Source of the DNA: Prunella strophiata
Taxonomy: Eukaryota > Chordata > Aves > Passeriformes > Prunellidae
Direction: 5' to 3'
Assembly (NCBI GenBank): GCA_036583965.1
Contig: JAZBQD010000015.1
Span: forward strand, 22,783,310 to 22,847,309
DNA: 64,000 nt
Shown in pieces: positions 50,239 through 61,249 of this stretch (position 1 is its first letter; the number at the start of each line of letters is the position of its first letter). The notes beneath the pieces are model-generated. The model was given only the letters and a program-made list of their open reading frames with translations. It ran no database searches and was not told the origin of the DNA. The position numbers were made by a program, and so were the translations under genes.

Positions 50239-53200
50239 GTTAGCGGTCCCGCCGCGGTCCCGCCGCCCTCACACAACCCTCCCCGCCGAGCGAGGGGCCT
50301 CCTGCGCGGCGCGCAGCCCGTCCCCGCCTGCCCCGTGCGGCCAGACCTCAGGAGCCCGAAATAGGCGGGCTCAGGAGCCGGAACCGGGCCGGCGGTCGGC
50401 GAGCGTCGCCTGCAGCCCGTGTTTTTGACAGACCCAAATCATGTGCCAGCGAGTTTAGTTATTTCAGACAGTCTTTGCCTCCTGCGTGTACCGCAACCTT
50501 GGATTAAATATGGCGTTAAAAGCTGAGCTGATTTGCCTCTGAGTTGGGGTTGGGGATTACTTGGCTCTGTTACTGGCCTTATGATATAACCTCTCTGTAT
50601 ATAACTGACCTCAAATATCTGTAAGTCTCACGATTTAGAGCAGGAAGAACTTCAGCAGTAACATTATCAAAGTTTTATTCTCTTGATACTTCAGTCATTT
50701 CACTGAAATCACAGAATATTCAGAGCTGGAAGGGACACACTGGGATCATTGAAGTCCAGCTGCTGGCCCTGCCCAGGACACCCCAAGAGCCACACCAGGT
50801 GCCTGAGAGCATTGTCCAAACCCTTCTTGGGCTCTGTCAGGCTGGTGCTGAGACCACTTCCCTGGGGAGCCTGTTCCAGTGCCCAGCCACCCTCTGGGTG
50901 AAGAACCTTTTCCTGATATCCAGTCCTAAACCTCCCCTGACACAACTTCATGCTCTTCCCTCCGGTCGGTAACTTTTCTGTTCATACTTTGTTAACCATA
51001 TCCACTACAGTAAGCACTTAACTTACATGCTACACTTTGAGGTATCTGCCTCAAATTCCACGATTTTCAAAATGGTGATTTTGCAAGTTTGGTCCTGCCA
51101 GGGTCATTGCTGACAGTAACTGCCAAGCATTCGGTGTCTGACAGTCCAGCCTGCCCTCAGGCTTCTATCCCAGACATTCAAGTTTCCATCCTGTCCCTGA
51201 GGTTTCCATCCTGGCCCTGACAGGCATCTTTGCCTGCCCTTGAGTTTCCATCCTGACCATCATGTTTACATCCCAGCCCTCACAGGCATCTTAACTCCTT
51301 TGGAAGGTCTGTGGACCACAGAGGCTTGGCCAGATATCTCCACAGATGGGCTGCTGAGTGCTTACCCAACACACATTTCAGAGTCTCAGGAAAGGATCTT
51401 GAAGAATCCAATGACTAATGCAAGACCAGCACAACCACCACCTTTGACCACATTACTGGACTTCCATGTTGTTTGCATAATGGTTAGATGAGCACTTAAT
51501 TTTAGTAGATCTAATTAAATTAAATTTAGTAGATCTAGTCTTGGGGGAAAAAAAAAATTACACGGTTTTCTTCCTTCTCAGGAGTAGATTTGTTCTTGAT
51601 TGGTTAATGCAGCAGTACTACAGGCCTCTTTCTTTGACAAAGAGCTAGCAAACAGCAGACTTGAGTGTTACTTGAGCAGGTGATCTTTCTAAATGCATCC
51701 AGTTCTGCAGGAATTCTCTTCAGGACCCCTGCAGTTGTGTAGCTTGAATAGAGACCTTCCTCTGACCTTATCATATTCCTGCTGCTGAAGCTAAATGTGA
51801 AAAATCAGATTTGTCCAGTTAATTGCCCAGAAGTGTAGCAGGAGTTATACTGTCATAATTTTATACATGGTTGGGAGTGGTTGGAAATAAAAGAAGCAAG
51901 AAAAAAATAAGACCTATGATGGGACAACACAACAGTGACTGAAAGGTGTTATCCTGTAGTTTACATCTGTTCAGTCATGATTTGGATGGCCTACCTGTGA
52001 TACTACAAAAATATTAGGGGAAAAAGGCTGTAACTGTTTATATTTTTAAACTCACAGTTCTTAGAATTGCTGTAGTCTTGCTACAAAAGTGAAGGCTGAT
52101 TTATTTATTTTTCAGATCAGCTAAAGTGTTACTGAGTGCTGGCAGCAGTGAAGAAGATCTAGATGACATTATTGATGAAATCTGTAATGACAGCAGCTTT
52201 ACCAAAACATCTCCGGTGAGTAGGGGTTTGGAGAAATTCAGAACAAGTCAGGTTCAAGCAATGGAAGTAAAAGCACCATAAGCTAAAACTTTTAAAGCAA
52301 AGCATGAATGAAAACAAGCTGTAGAATAAACTTGGAAAATAAAGCAGAAAGGAAAATGCAGTAATCCTGTAGTGTGGAACAGGAGAGATATAAAGAGATG
52401 TTCTTACTGAAGCAATAAACAGGCAATTAAAGGAAATGCTAGTTCAAAATAGAGCATAGTGTCAATGCTCAGAATCACAGAATGGTCACAGTTGGAAGAG
52501 GGACCTCTGGAGATCATCTGGTCCAACCACCTGCTTAAGCAAGATTGCCAGTTGCCCAGGACTGTGTCCAAATGGCTTCCAGTTATCCCTGAGGATGGAG
52601 ACTGCAGCCTCTCTAAGTAGCCTGGTCCAGTGTTTGACCACCCTCACAAGTCGTAAAGATTTTACGTACATTTCAGTGGAAGTTCTTGTACTTCAGTTTG
52701 CACCCATTGCCTTCTCCTGTCAGTGATCCCCACTGAGAAGAGTCTGGCTATGTCTTCTTTATTTTTCCCTGACATACCTTCATAAGGTTCTCCTGACCAT
52801 TGTTTTCTCCAGGCTAAACAATTCCAACTCTCTTAGCTGATACCTGGATGTCAGATGGTATAAATCCTTAGTGACTTTCATGGTCCTTTCCTGGGTCCAC
52901 TCCATTATGTCCATGCCTCTTTTGTATGGGACATAGTGCTCCAGACATGTCTGTGGGGTCATATCTGGAGTAATGTGACCCATTCTGGTCTCTCAAATAC
53001 AAGAGGAGAGATGGAGCTACTGGAGAACCTTCAGCAAAGGCCCATGGAGAGGGTTAGGAGACTGAAATGCCTTGTCATATGAGGAGCAGCTGAGAGAGCT
53101 GGGACTGTTCAGTCTGGAGAAGAGAAGGCTCCAGGAGGATTTTATCAATGTGTGTAAACAGCTGTGGGTGTAGTGAAGGGGCCAGACTCTCCTCCTTAGT

Positions 53201-56200
53201 GCCCAGTGACAGGACAAGAGGCAATGGGCATACACTGAAATACACAAAATACCATCCGTACACAAGAAAACACTTTTCTCACTATGAGGGTGGTTAAACA
53301 CAGGGACAGTGTTCACAGAGAGGTTGTGGAGTCTCGGTCTGTGGAGGTTTTCAAAATGCAGCTGGACACAGTCCTGCTGTAACTGACCCTGTTTTGAGCA
53401 GGGGAAGGTCCCTTCCAGCTGAAATGATTCTTTGATTCTGTCTCATCAGTGCTGAGTAGAGAGGAAGGATCACCTCCCTGGACATGCTGGCAACACCTCT
53501 CCTGATGTATCCCAAGATACCCTTGGCCCTCTGTGCTGCAAGTTGCTGGCTCATGGTCAACTTGTTATGTACTGAATTTCCCACAGCCCTCTCTGCAAAG
53601 CTGCTTTCTGGCTGGTCAGCCCACATGGTGTTCTGTGCATCAGGATTATTCCTCCCCTGGGGCAGGAGTTTGCATTTCACCCTAGCTGAACTTGAAGAGA
53701 TTCTTCTCACCCCATTTCTGGAAGTCATTTGAGGTCCCTCTTAATGGCAGGTCAGTCATCTGATACACCAACCACTGCTCCCCATTTTGTATCCTCTGCA
53801 AATGTCTTCTCATTTCACAGCAGGAGATGGAGATGGAGCTGCAAATTTACATTCTCAAGACAGTTACAATGATAGAAGGCATTGAAAATAGATATTCATT
53901 TGGGGATCAACAGTAGAAAATGGTGTTACTTATACTTCATAACCTCCTGCAGATTCCATTATTTTCACAAGTGACATTGTTTTGTTCTGTTTGTCTTTGA
54001 CTTTTTAGAGTGGCTGAATCTGAACCAACAAAAAATACTTCTATACATCTGAAGGAGAGAGAATTATGCCAGTAAATTTGTATAATTTTATCATTTTATA
54101 TCCCTAGAACTTCCTATTTAGGATCTAGAGTTCTCATATTCTAGAATTCAAATAAACTCTTCTGTGTGCAGCAAATATGAAACCTTTCAAAGACTCATAT
54201 GTTTTTGAATAATCTAAGTTCTTGATGGGTTTTAATGAAACAAAAGCTAAAAAACATTGAGGAAGAGGGTTCCAAATTATAACTGGTTTTAAAAGCAAAA
54301 TTAGTAAAAGGAGGGCATGAAAAACTAAGTCCTGATTTTAAAGTCTAAGTGATCATGTGGTGTGGAATTCCTTCAGCCAGAGCTGGAAATTCAGTGTGGG
54401 AAGAGAAGCCTTGTTGCTCACTTACCTGTTACTTCAGAGCCTCTCAAACTTGAATAAGAAGATTCCCGAAGTCTTCAGTCTCCTTCTTCTTTGACTGAGA
54501 TTTTCTAGGCTCCTGCTTATTAAGTAAAACAAAATATTGTGACTTTGCTGTAATGCTGCATTTTATTCTTTGGTTGTTTTTAAACAGAAATTGAAGTCTA
54601 ATTCTGCAAGTCTTACACCTGAAAGAAATAGTGTTGTTGTACAGGCACATGGGAGAAGGTAGGTGAAAAATATTCTGGCTTCTTGGACATTGTTTGATTA
54701 TAACTTTCTTATCAGGCTAATAACACTGCTGCTGTTTAATCTGTGTTGATATTTCTTAAGAAAGACACTAAGAGAAGAGACAGTCTTTTTAAAGAAAAAA
54801 CAAAGATAAACAGGTAATTTCAAAGAATTGTTAATGTGTTTTTATGTGGTCAAAATAACTTATTATAAATTTATTAATTATTTAAGCTATTGAGTAGCAT
54901 CTTCCTTTGCCTTATGGACATATACATTTATCAAATGCTGCAACATGTAGATCCTTGTATATTTGGCATAGAGAGTGTTTTATGTAGAGTTTTTCTTTGA
55001 ACACTTTGATAATGGAAATTTTAAAATTCTGTAGTTTACAAGCTTTTGGATGCTTTGTCTATATTTTTTTTTAAATAAATACCATGCTGTTAAACTGGGA
55101 GAAATGTTATACTGCTTTCTCCAACATGTTTAATATCTTTTAATGAATCCCTATAGATGCTGTCCAGTGTACTTGGGTGGAAGTCTTTCACCATCTGGGA
55201 TAGGAACAAATATTTCCAAAAGGTAGGAAACCTGAAAAAATACGTGCTACTTGCTTTTTCATTATTTTTATTCACAGTTGTGTTTCTGTAGGCGGTAAAA
55301 AATTCTGCACTTGAACTGGGCAAGACATCCTTACAGTCATCTAAGGAAGTGGCTGCCTGTAACTGCACTTGAAATTAGCTGATCCCTCCCAGCCCTCTGT
55401 TGTTGACCACTTGACCTTTTGTTTGTTTGAGGTGGTGAAAGATGCTTGCAAATGAGACATGAAACCAAAAATCAGTAACAAATAGTTAAGGAGATTACTG
55501 CTGCGTTGTTGTTTTCCCCTGCCTCTCTTTATCTTTCTATGTGATACCAAGTATGTGACTTAAATCAGTGGGTTGGTTGAAGTCTCCCAGAACCTGAATT
55601 AGAAATGGTCAGAGTACTTTGCAATTGCAGCTGAATTTAGCAGAAGAGGTACTTTGATGATTTATCCACAACATCCTTTAGAACATTACTGCATTTCCAT
55701 GTGGCATTTTTTATAGTTAGTAATGCACTCAACACCTATTTGGGTGCTGCCCAGGTGTTGTATCAGTGAGGAAGATGAAGGAGAATATATCAAGTGAATA
55801 TTAGTTTATTTTATGTGTTCAGTGAGGATAGGAACCTGTCAAAATAATACATGAACATACAATTAAATCACATACCGTAATTCTGAACATGCCAGAGATG
55901 TAAAAGCATTAAGATCAGGTGACATTGCTTCTAGTGTTTCTGAGTGAGTGCTGTACTTTGACCCATTTATGATGGATGTGTATTGTGTCAGTCAGCTTCT
56001 CTGGTTGTTCTTCTGTGTCCAGAGCGTGTGATCAGCTGCGCTGCACTGCTTGTGACTTCCGTGTGTCGCTTTTCAACGACTACGTCTGGGACCAGTCCTG
56101 TGATTATCTTTTTTTCAGGTGTGTCTGGGGGGGGGTATTAGGGTTGTGCTACCATGCTTTGGAGCTCAATAAGAGCAAGGAGAGATGAAAAGTCCTCAGC

Positions 56201-58221
56201 ACTGCTGTGTCACCTAAAGAGAAGCATGCATGCTGCCTGTTTGGGATCAGGTGGGACAGTCTGGGGAGGGGGAAGCAACATCTCCCAAAATCTGTTTTCA
56301 TCCATTTCTATCTCTTCTCCCGTGACTCTCCCTCTGCTTTTAAGAAAAATTCAAGTTTCATGGATGAAAAGGCCATCTTATTGCTGAAATAAGCAGGTAA
56401 TCCATGTGATGGGTTGGACTCTGCCAACCAGTGCAGGGTATCTACAATGTCAACAACATGAATACAGACAGTACAGCATGTGCTTTGCACCTCACCTTCA
56501 CTCATACAGACTGTGATGGTTTCAAGGCAGACATTCTTTTTTCCACTATCAGGTGTGCTGTCATGTTCAGTGAAAATCAAATAGCTTTATTTCTTAACAG
56601 ATTTCTTTACTGAAGCAAAGTTTGGCTAAATGGAGAGGTGGGATTTTTGTTTTCTGCTTGTATTGCAATGTTTTTAATACTTTGAATAGTTTTTGAAGAC
56701 TTTAAAGTAAGGAGTTCTTATTTCCAGTTTCTCTAAAGCTAATACCAAGACTTAGTGAAAGATAGTGTAGTAAGCATGTTCCTAATAGACATTAGATTTA
56801 GATTCCTCTTATTTTAGTACAGTCTCTGTGTGAGCCTGGTAACTGATGGAAGAGGTGTAGTGTTCAGAGTATGTGCTTAGAGAGTGATGTGACAGTCAGA
56901 GAAGAACATTAATGGAGATACCAGCTCCTTTTCTATTATTTTTCCCATGTTACATCTTTGGTTATTCCTGTATTTTTCTTCCAGTCTCAAAATTTGTATT
57001 TCTTATTGAATTCCATTATTTTTCCAATTATTTAAAGCAGTTCTAAAAATCCCATGCTGCACTAGTCTCCTAAGATTAGTTTGGTAGGGGAAAAGGTTTA
57101 AACAAAAGTGGGATTCTTTTATTTACCCAAAGTCAAAATTATTTTGCTTCTCAGATCTTGAAATTAATAAATGAAACAAAAGAAAAAAAACACATGAGCA
57201 GCATTAGGATCAGATACCTGTAAGACTGATTAAAATCTGTAGCAAGATATTTAGCTGTTAATTTTGACAAACCTGAATTTTAGAAAGCAGACTTTAAGGT
57301 TAAACATTTTCCTTCCATCAATAGGTATCTGAACTCTTTTTCTAAAAATTCTTTCCTTGATACTTGTTTTGAGTTTTCTTTAATTGGGCTTGTTAATGTT
57401 GTTTTTGAGCAATTCAGTGTCCAGTGGCCAGGAGGAGCTCAATATCAGAGCAGAGATAGCTAAAATGCTGTATTTTCACTTGGTTTTTTTGAAACAACTT
57501 CTTCTTCTCATAGCATGCTGATTTTTCATTTGTTATGGTTAATGGCTGCACAGGAATTACTTCTGGTTTGATGTACAGTCTACCCTCTTATGGCCATTTC
57601 ATTTCAGTCACTTTAACAAGCACCTTGAGTGGCAGTTCCTGATGAAAAATTTAATTTTATAATTGTACCTATTATGCATAGCAATTTTTACAAGTAAGTT
57701 TGATAAGATAAATACATTTTTGGGTAATTTTTTTAACACAAGAATTAGCTCTGCTTAGGTTTTCTTCACAATTCTTTCTCTGGAGGCTGACTGGAAATCT
57801 CTAAACCCTAACAGATAACATTGTTTACAAAAACATCAGTCTGTGGTTTATCTGAGAACACAGAAACTATACACTGATACTGCTCTCAGGAAAGGAGTGT
57901 TCAAAACAGAATTCAAATACATCCCTAAATTAATCCATGACAGTGGTACTCAGAATTGTCAAGATGTCTTCTGATTTGAAATGGCCTCATGAATATTTTT
58001 TCTTTAAAAAAAAACCAAAACAACCCAGCATGATCCTAAGATGAATTCACTTCTTTGGCAGGAATAACATGCCTGAGCTCAGTAAACTAAGAGCAAAGAT
58101 GATAAAGAAGAAAGGAGCACGTGCATATGCTTGTCAGTGCAGCTGGAGATCCATTGATGAGTTAACTGACCTCCAAACAGAGCAGCAGCTTCGGTGGGTT
58201 TGTGGTAAACATGGAGAATGA
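50132..58221 (+). CDS. CFAP418: CFAP418 (C8orf37), cilia- and flagella-associated protein 418, six coding exons
   Basis: Joining exons 50132-50238, 52116-52215, 54588-54658, 55157-55222, 56023-56118 and 58062-58221 gives 600 nt, or 199 residues plus TGA; every intron is GT-AG and the phases agree. I recognised it from the N-terminus [13 protein letters not shown], the acidic segment [11 protein letters not shown] (residues 48-58) and the C-terminal RMP domain (about residues 93-197) with [20 protein letters not shown] and YACQCSW. Human CFAP418 is 207 residues, so the length fits. The family protein localises to the ciliary base and photoreceptor inner segment and is needed for outer-segment disc organisation; human mutations cause cone-rod dystrophy, retinitis pigmentosa and Bardet-Biedl syndrome. 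From memory, the human disease positions Arg177 and Gln182 correspond to R167 and Q172 here, both intact. A five-glycine tract (residues 21-25) and a GE extension at the C-terminus differ from the human protein as I recall it. The ATG lies in a CpG island and matches the family start. Confidence 0.96.
50709..50967 (-). mobile_element. CR1 LINE fragment in CFAP418 intron 1
   Basis: Reads as the reverse complement of a CR1 3' region: it begins TCACAGAATATTCAGAGCTG and goes on through the CCCAGCCACCCTCTGGGTGA and TCCTAAACCTCCCCTGACAC segments. Antisense to CFAP418. Confidence 0.93.
51146..51292. repeat. Imperfect tandem repeat in CFAP418 intron 1
   Basis: Variants of GTTTCCATCCTGGCCCTGA occur four or more times in about 145 bp (near 51182, 51202, 51244 and 51263), with CACAGGCATCTT or GACAGGCATCTT segments between them. 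Confidence 0.75.
52116..52215 (+). CDS. CFAP418: CFAP418 coding exon 2
   Basis: Follows a pyrimidine-rich acceptor ending TTTTTCAG and ends at a strong donor, G|GTGAGT. Encodes residues 36-69, including the acidic stretch [11 protein letters not shown] that matches EDDLDSLINEI of the human protein as I recall it. Ends in phase 0. Confidence 0.94.
52471..52952 (-). mobile_element. Outer CR1 LINE, first part (CFAP418 intron 2)
   Basis: Starts with AGAATCACAGAATGG and GAGATCATCTGGTCCAACCA, the reverse complement of a CR1 3' end, and runs into the element body until it breaks at GTGCTCCAGACATGTCT. It resumes at 53444 after a second CR1 in the opposite orientation. Confidence 0.92.
52953..53443 (+). 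mobile_element. Inner CR1 LINE inserted in the outer CR1
   Basis: 5'-truncated CR1 starting at the segment GGGTCATATCTGGAGTAATG and ending with GGTCCCTTCCAGCTGAAATG and ATTCTTTGATTCTGT. A five-base TGTCT at 52948-52952 and again at 53439-53443 may be the target duplication. Same strand as CFAP418. Confidence 0.9.
53444..53815 (-). mobile_element. Outer CR1 LINE, second part
   Basis: Resumes with CATCAGTGCTGAGTAGAG, exactly where the first part stopped relative to the CR1 consensus, and continues through GGATCACCTCCCTGGACATG and CTGGCTCATGGTCAACTTGT. Far border approximate, where similarity fades around 53,815. Confidence 0.9.
54588..54658 (+). CDS. CFAP418: CFAP418 coding exon 3
   Basis: Acceptor TTTTTAAACAG; donor AG|GTAGGT. 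Encodes [14 protein letters not shown] and following residues (70-92, codon 93 split). It is a variable linker, with the KLKS start shared with the human protein. Confidence 0.92.
55157..55222 (+). CDS. CFAP418: CFAP418 coding exon 4
   Basis: Acceptor CCCTATAG; donor AG|GTAGGA. Encodes [20 protein letters not shown] (residues 93-112) and SK; this is the start of the conserved RMP domain (human [20 protein letters not shown] from memory). Confidence 0.94.
56023..56118 (+). CDS. CFAP418: CFAP418 coding exon 5
   Basis: Acceptor TGTGTCCAG, chosen over the AG two bases later because only this one keeps the frame. Donor AG|GTGTGT. Encodes the Cys-rich core [12 protein letters not shown] and the segment through SCDYLFFR (residues 116-147). 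A run of nine G lies just inside intron 5 (56127-56135). Confidence 0.95.
58062..58221 (+). CDS. CFAP418: CFAP418 coding exon 6 (terminal)
   Basis: Acceptor TTCTTTGGCAG. Encodes [18 protein letters not shown] and the final [17 protein letters not shown] and WVCGKH segments, then GE and TGA at 58219-58221. Most conserved part of the protein. Confidence 0.96.
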
Positions 58222-58309
58222 AGTCTTCTTGTGTGGGACACCTACTTGTGTGGAAATGGCTCTTAAAATCAGTTTGTTTCCTTTGCAGTTTTATGAGAAC
58301 AGATGGAAA

Positions 58310-58315
58310 ATTAAA
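58310..58315 (+). promoter_or_regulatory. CFAP418: Candidate proximal poly(A) signal (ATTAAA)
   Basis: ATTAAA lies 89 bases after the CFAP418 stop codon. It is a common variant signal but would give an unusually short 3' UTR, so use is uncertain. Confidence 0.35.
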
Positions 58316-61243
58316 TACTTAGATCTAGAAATAGGTTGTAACACCCAGATTTCAACCTGAAAACTCTTTTTTTAAGTTTAACTGTATTGCAAGCACTGTG
58401 GGGAGTTGAATTATTAGGAGAAACAACCAACTTGGAGGCTTTCTGGAAGCTAAATGAAATTAAAGTTCATACTCAGTAGTGTTAAAGAAAAGAAGGGGAA
58501 GTAACAGACTTGGGCATGGGCAAAGCACCTTGAGACTCTTCCTCACATCTAGCAGAGAGCCTTATTTCCCGTGTCTGCAGAATCCTGGACTCAAAATGGT
58601 GGGTTGGGAAACAACCATGACACACAAGCATATGAAATTCTGCACAGAAGTGAATCCTGCTCTTCTGCTTTGCTTATAGTGTTAATGAGCAAGTGGTTGT
58701 TTTTCTCTTAAAAAATTACTATGGAATCAGCTCTCATTTTAAAGATTTCAGCACACCCCAAAACTTTACTTACTTTTACCCATCAGTAGCCAAAACTGCA
58801 GGTGCTGAACATTTTCTTCCAGTTCCTACTGCTTTCTTCAGAGCACTTTCTGCTGTCTAAGGACTTCTACCACAATTAATTTCTTGAACTTCTCTTCAGC
58901 CGTCACTGCACAAAAGATGAAAAAAATATTGTGCAATTATTAAATGTGCAATTTTAAAATATGTGATGTTAAAGAGATTCTGAAAGGTATGTTACTCTTT
59001 TATCAGTATTTTCAAGGGAAAAACGCTCAGGCTTTTAAGAGTGAGAATATATATATCCCCAGTGATGTTCAAATTCAGATTTTTTTCAGTTTCACTTACC
59101 TTTCACTTCATCTTCTCTTCAAAAAATTTTATATTCAGAAAGTGCAACTGTCCTGTTTCAGCACACTCCCTTCCCTTAGCTACATTGTTACTTGGTGAGT
59201 TGTCTTGCTTACAGTCAGTCACTATAGTTCATGAGCTTTTCCTTTTCATTATGTATAAATAACACAGAAGATAGATTTGAGTTTTATGCAGGGGGAGAGG
59301 GAGGAAGGAGTAACCAGTCCTGTCATTTACTTGCATTGAAAAGTGTCTCAGCATGGGAAGTCTGTCAGTGTTTTTGGTGTGCAGTATGTGTATCTGTACA
59401 GATAAATTCAGAATTACTTACTTTGGGCAATTCTAGGTGTACAGAGCCTTTTCCCTTTCTCTGAAGTTTTGCTCATGGTTCTAATCTGTCCATTTGTTCT
59501 GTTTCTGAGCCTTTCCAAAACAACTGTGTGGTCTTACAGAGGTGATTCCTGTGTCTGTCACCCTCTGAAAGAGCAGATCTCAGTAGTGATCAGAGGCATC
59601 ATGCACTCTGCACCCTGCTTACCTTGTCCTTCCAAGAGTGCTTCTTTTAGACCCTGCAGAGGCCCAGCAGTGTGCCTGGGAAGTCTGGCAGTGCTTCTTC
59701 AGTGCTCCAGACTGCTCCTTCCAGTGCCCATGCAGCCTTGCTGTAGTCAGAGGTGAGTTGGCTTTGAAGAGGTACTACTTGGCATGATGGTGTAGACATA
59801 TTTAGGGCCATGTATTGTTTTCAGTGAATTTAGTATTTCAGGCTGAAGTTTCAGCTGCTTGGGTCCAAAACTGCAGTTTCAGAACCAGAGACCAGTTGAC
59901 TGCTGCTCAGTCAGCTCCTAAAAGAGCTCTGCTTGCCTTTCTGTCCTTTGTGAAGATGTAGCCCTGGTCTGGGCTGTATGCAGTGAGTGTTCCTGGGTGT
60001 TCTTCAGATGACTTTCATGCCTAGAGAACATCAGTGCTAAGAATAAGAGAAGAACCCAGAGGTAGGTAGCAAGCTCTAGGGAAGAAGAAACCCGCTTGCC
60101 ATTCTTCTCGAAGAATGCATTTCAAAAAGTGCTGAGTTGCCTTGGCTTTTCTGTTCCAAGGCTATTTGAAACTCCTGACCAAGTAGTTCCACAGGGTGTC
60201 TTTTGGCTGGAATTGTACTGGAACTTGTGCCACAGTGTAGAAACAAGCTGGGCTTGCAACCTGTGAGCTGAAAATGGGGAAAATCCTCATTCCCATCTCA
60301 GTTCATGAGATCTACTCTTATGTGACTAGGAAAGGGAGTGTGTCTCCTGTACCCTGAACACTCCCCTGAAATAATCAGGTTTATTCAAGTGTAATTAACT
60401 TGTTTCTGGCCTTGGTCAGAGTGGTGGGATATGACAGCTTTTTGTCCAAGGGAAGTTGTAAACAGGTACAGAATAGTACTTCTGGTACAGGTTTTCAGAA
60501 TTTATCATATTTCTAGATTTGAAAATAATTGCTGCATCATTAGATACAATTATTTTGTTGGAAGGAGGAGCAGTATTAAGATTCTATTTCCTTTCCTTTG
60601 CTTTCTTCAGTTACATGTTACAAACCACTCCAAAGTCCTTGGATGAAAAGGATGTAAAGAAAGGTAAAACTAGAGCTTGAACGTTCATTTGATGAAGGTA
60701 TTGTCAGATTGTACAAGATGTAGCCCAGACCCTAAGTGATATTTCTGTGTCAGTTATCTGAGATTGCAGGAGATTACGTAGAGAATTCTGTTTAGGAATA
60801 TGTAAAGAATTCTGTTTAAGAATGCAATTCAGCTGTTGTACAAATGAAAATACTGGAGAGCAGTGTTGCTAAGTATAAACGTGACCACTGTTTTCCTCCA
60901 ATTTTTTATTTTGGAACAATGATACCATTTCCATTTGTGAAATGGGCAAGATGAAAATTTAAGACTTTTATTTTGTTTACTGATATGCTTGGAAATTTTC
61001 TAGCCTGTCCCATTAGTCTGCAGCAGATCCCTCAAAAAAACAAAAGCAATGAAGGATGACAGAGTGAGATTCCATCGAATTGTAATATGCTGCTCTGACT
61101 TATCTTTCACTTGTTTTACCTGCAAACTATGGAGGGTGAATATAGCTCAGAAGAGTCATTATTAAGAATAGACCTGCCATTAAAGTTAACTTACAGAAGC
61201 ATAATAACATTACATATTGCAAGCTCTGCACTGTATTATATCA

Positions 61244-61249
61244 AATAAA
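61244..61249 (+). promoter_or_regulatory. CFAP418: Candidate distal poly(A) signal (AATAAA)
   Basis: Canonical AATAAA followed within a few bases by a T-rich and TG element. If used it gives a 3' UTR of about 3 kb. Another AATAAA is at 61612-61617. Choice between sites needs transcript data. Confidence 0.4.

Larger units (their letters stand above)
49900..50430. promoter_or_regulatory. CFAP418: CpG island promoter of CFAP418
   Basis: Base composition changes sharply from AT-rich desert to very GC- and CpG-rich DNA from about 49,985 to 50,420, with the tRNA at its upstream edge. I see no TATA box. Coding exon 1 and the beginning of intron 1 lie inside it. The transcription start cannot be fixed by eye; it must fall between the tRNA and 50,132. 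Boundaries are approximate. Confidence 0.85.

Noticed and set aside
49864..50364. 166-codon plus-strand frame through the tRNA and CpG island
   Set aside because: It reads through the tRNA gene in a different frame from CFAP418 and is open because of high GC content.
49943..50428. N-terminal extension of CFAP418 upstream of 50132
   Set aside because: The in-frame extension begins at GTG, has no upstream ATG, and the family N-terminus is MAEDLD at 50132. Past 50238 the frame runs into intron 1.
53351..53728. 125-codon minus-strand frame in CFAP418 intron 2
   Set aside because: It spans the junction between inner and outer CR1. The part beyond 53,444 is in the sense direction of the outer CR1 and is a reverse-transcriptase remnant, not a host gene.
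56025..56118. Alternative exon 5 acceptor two bases downstream
   Set aside because: The second AG would shift the frame; only the start at 56023 preserves the RACDQLRC junction.
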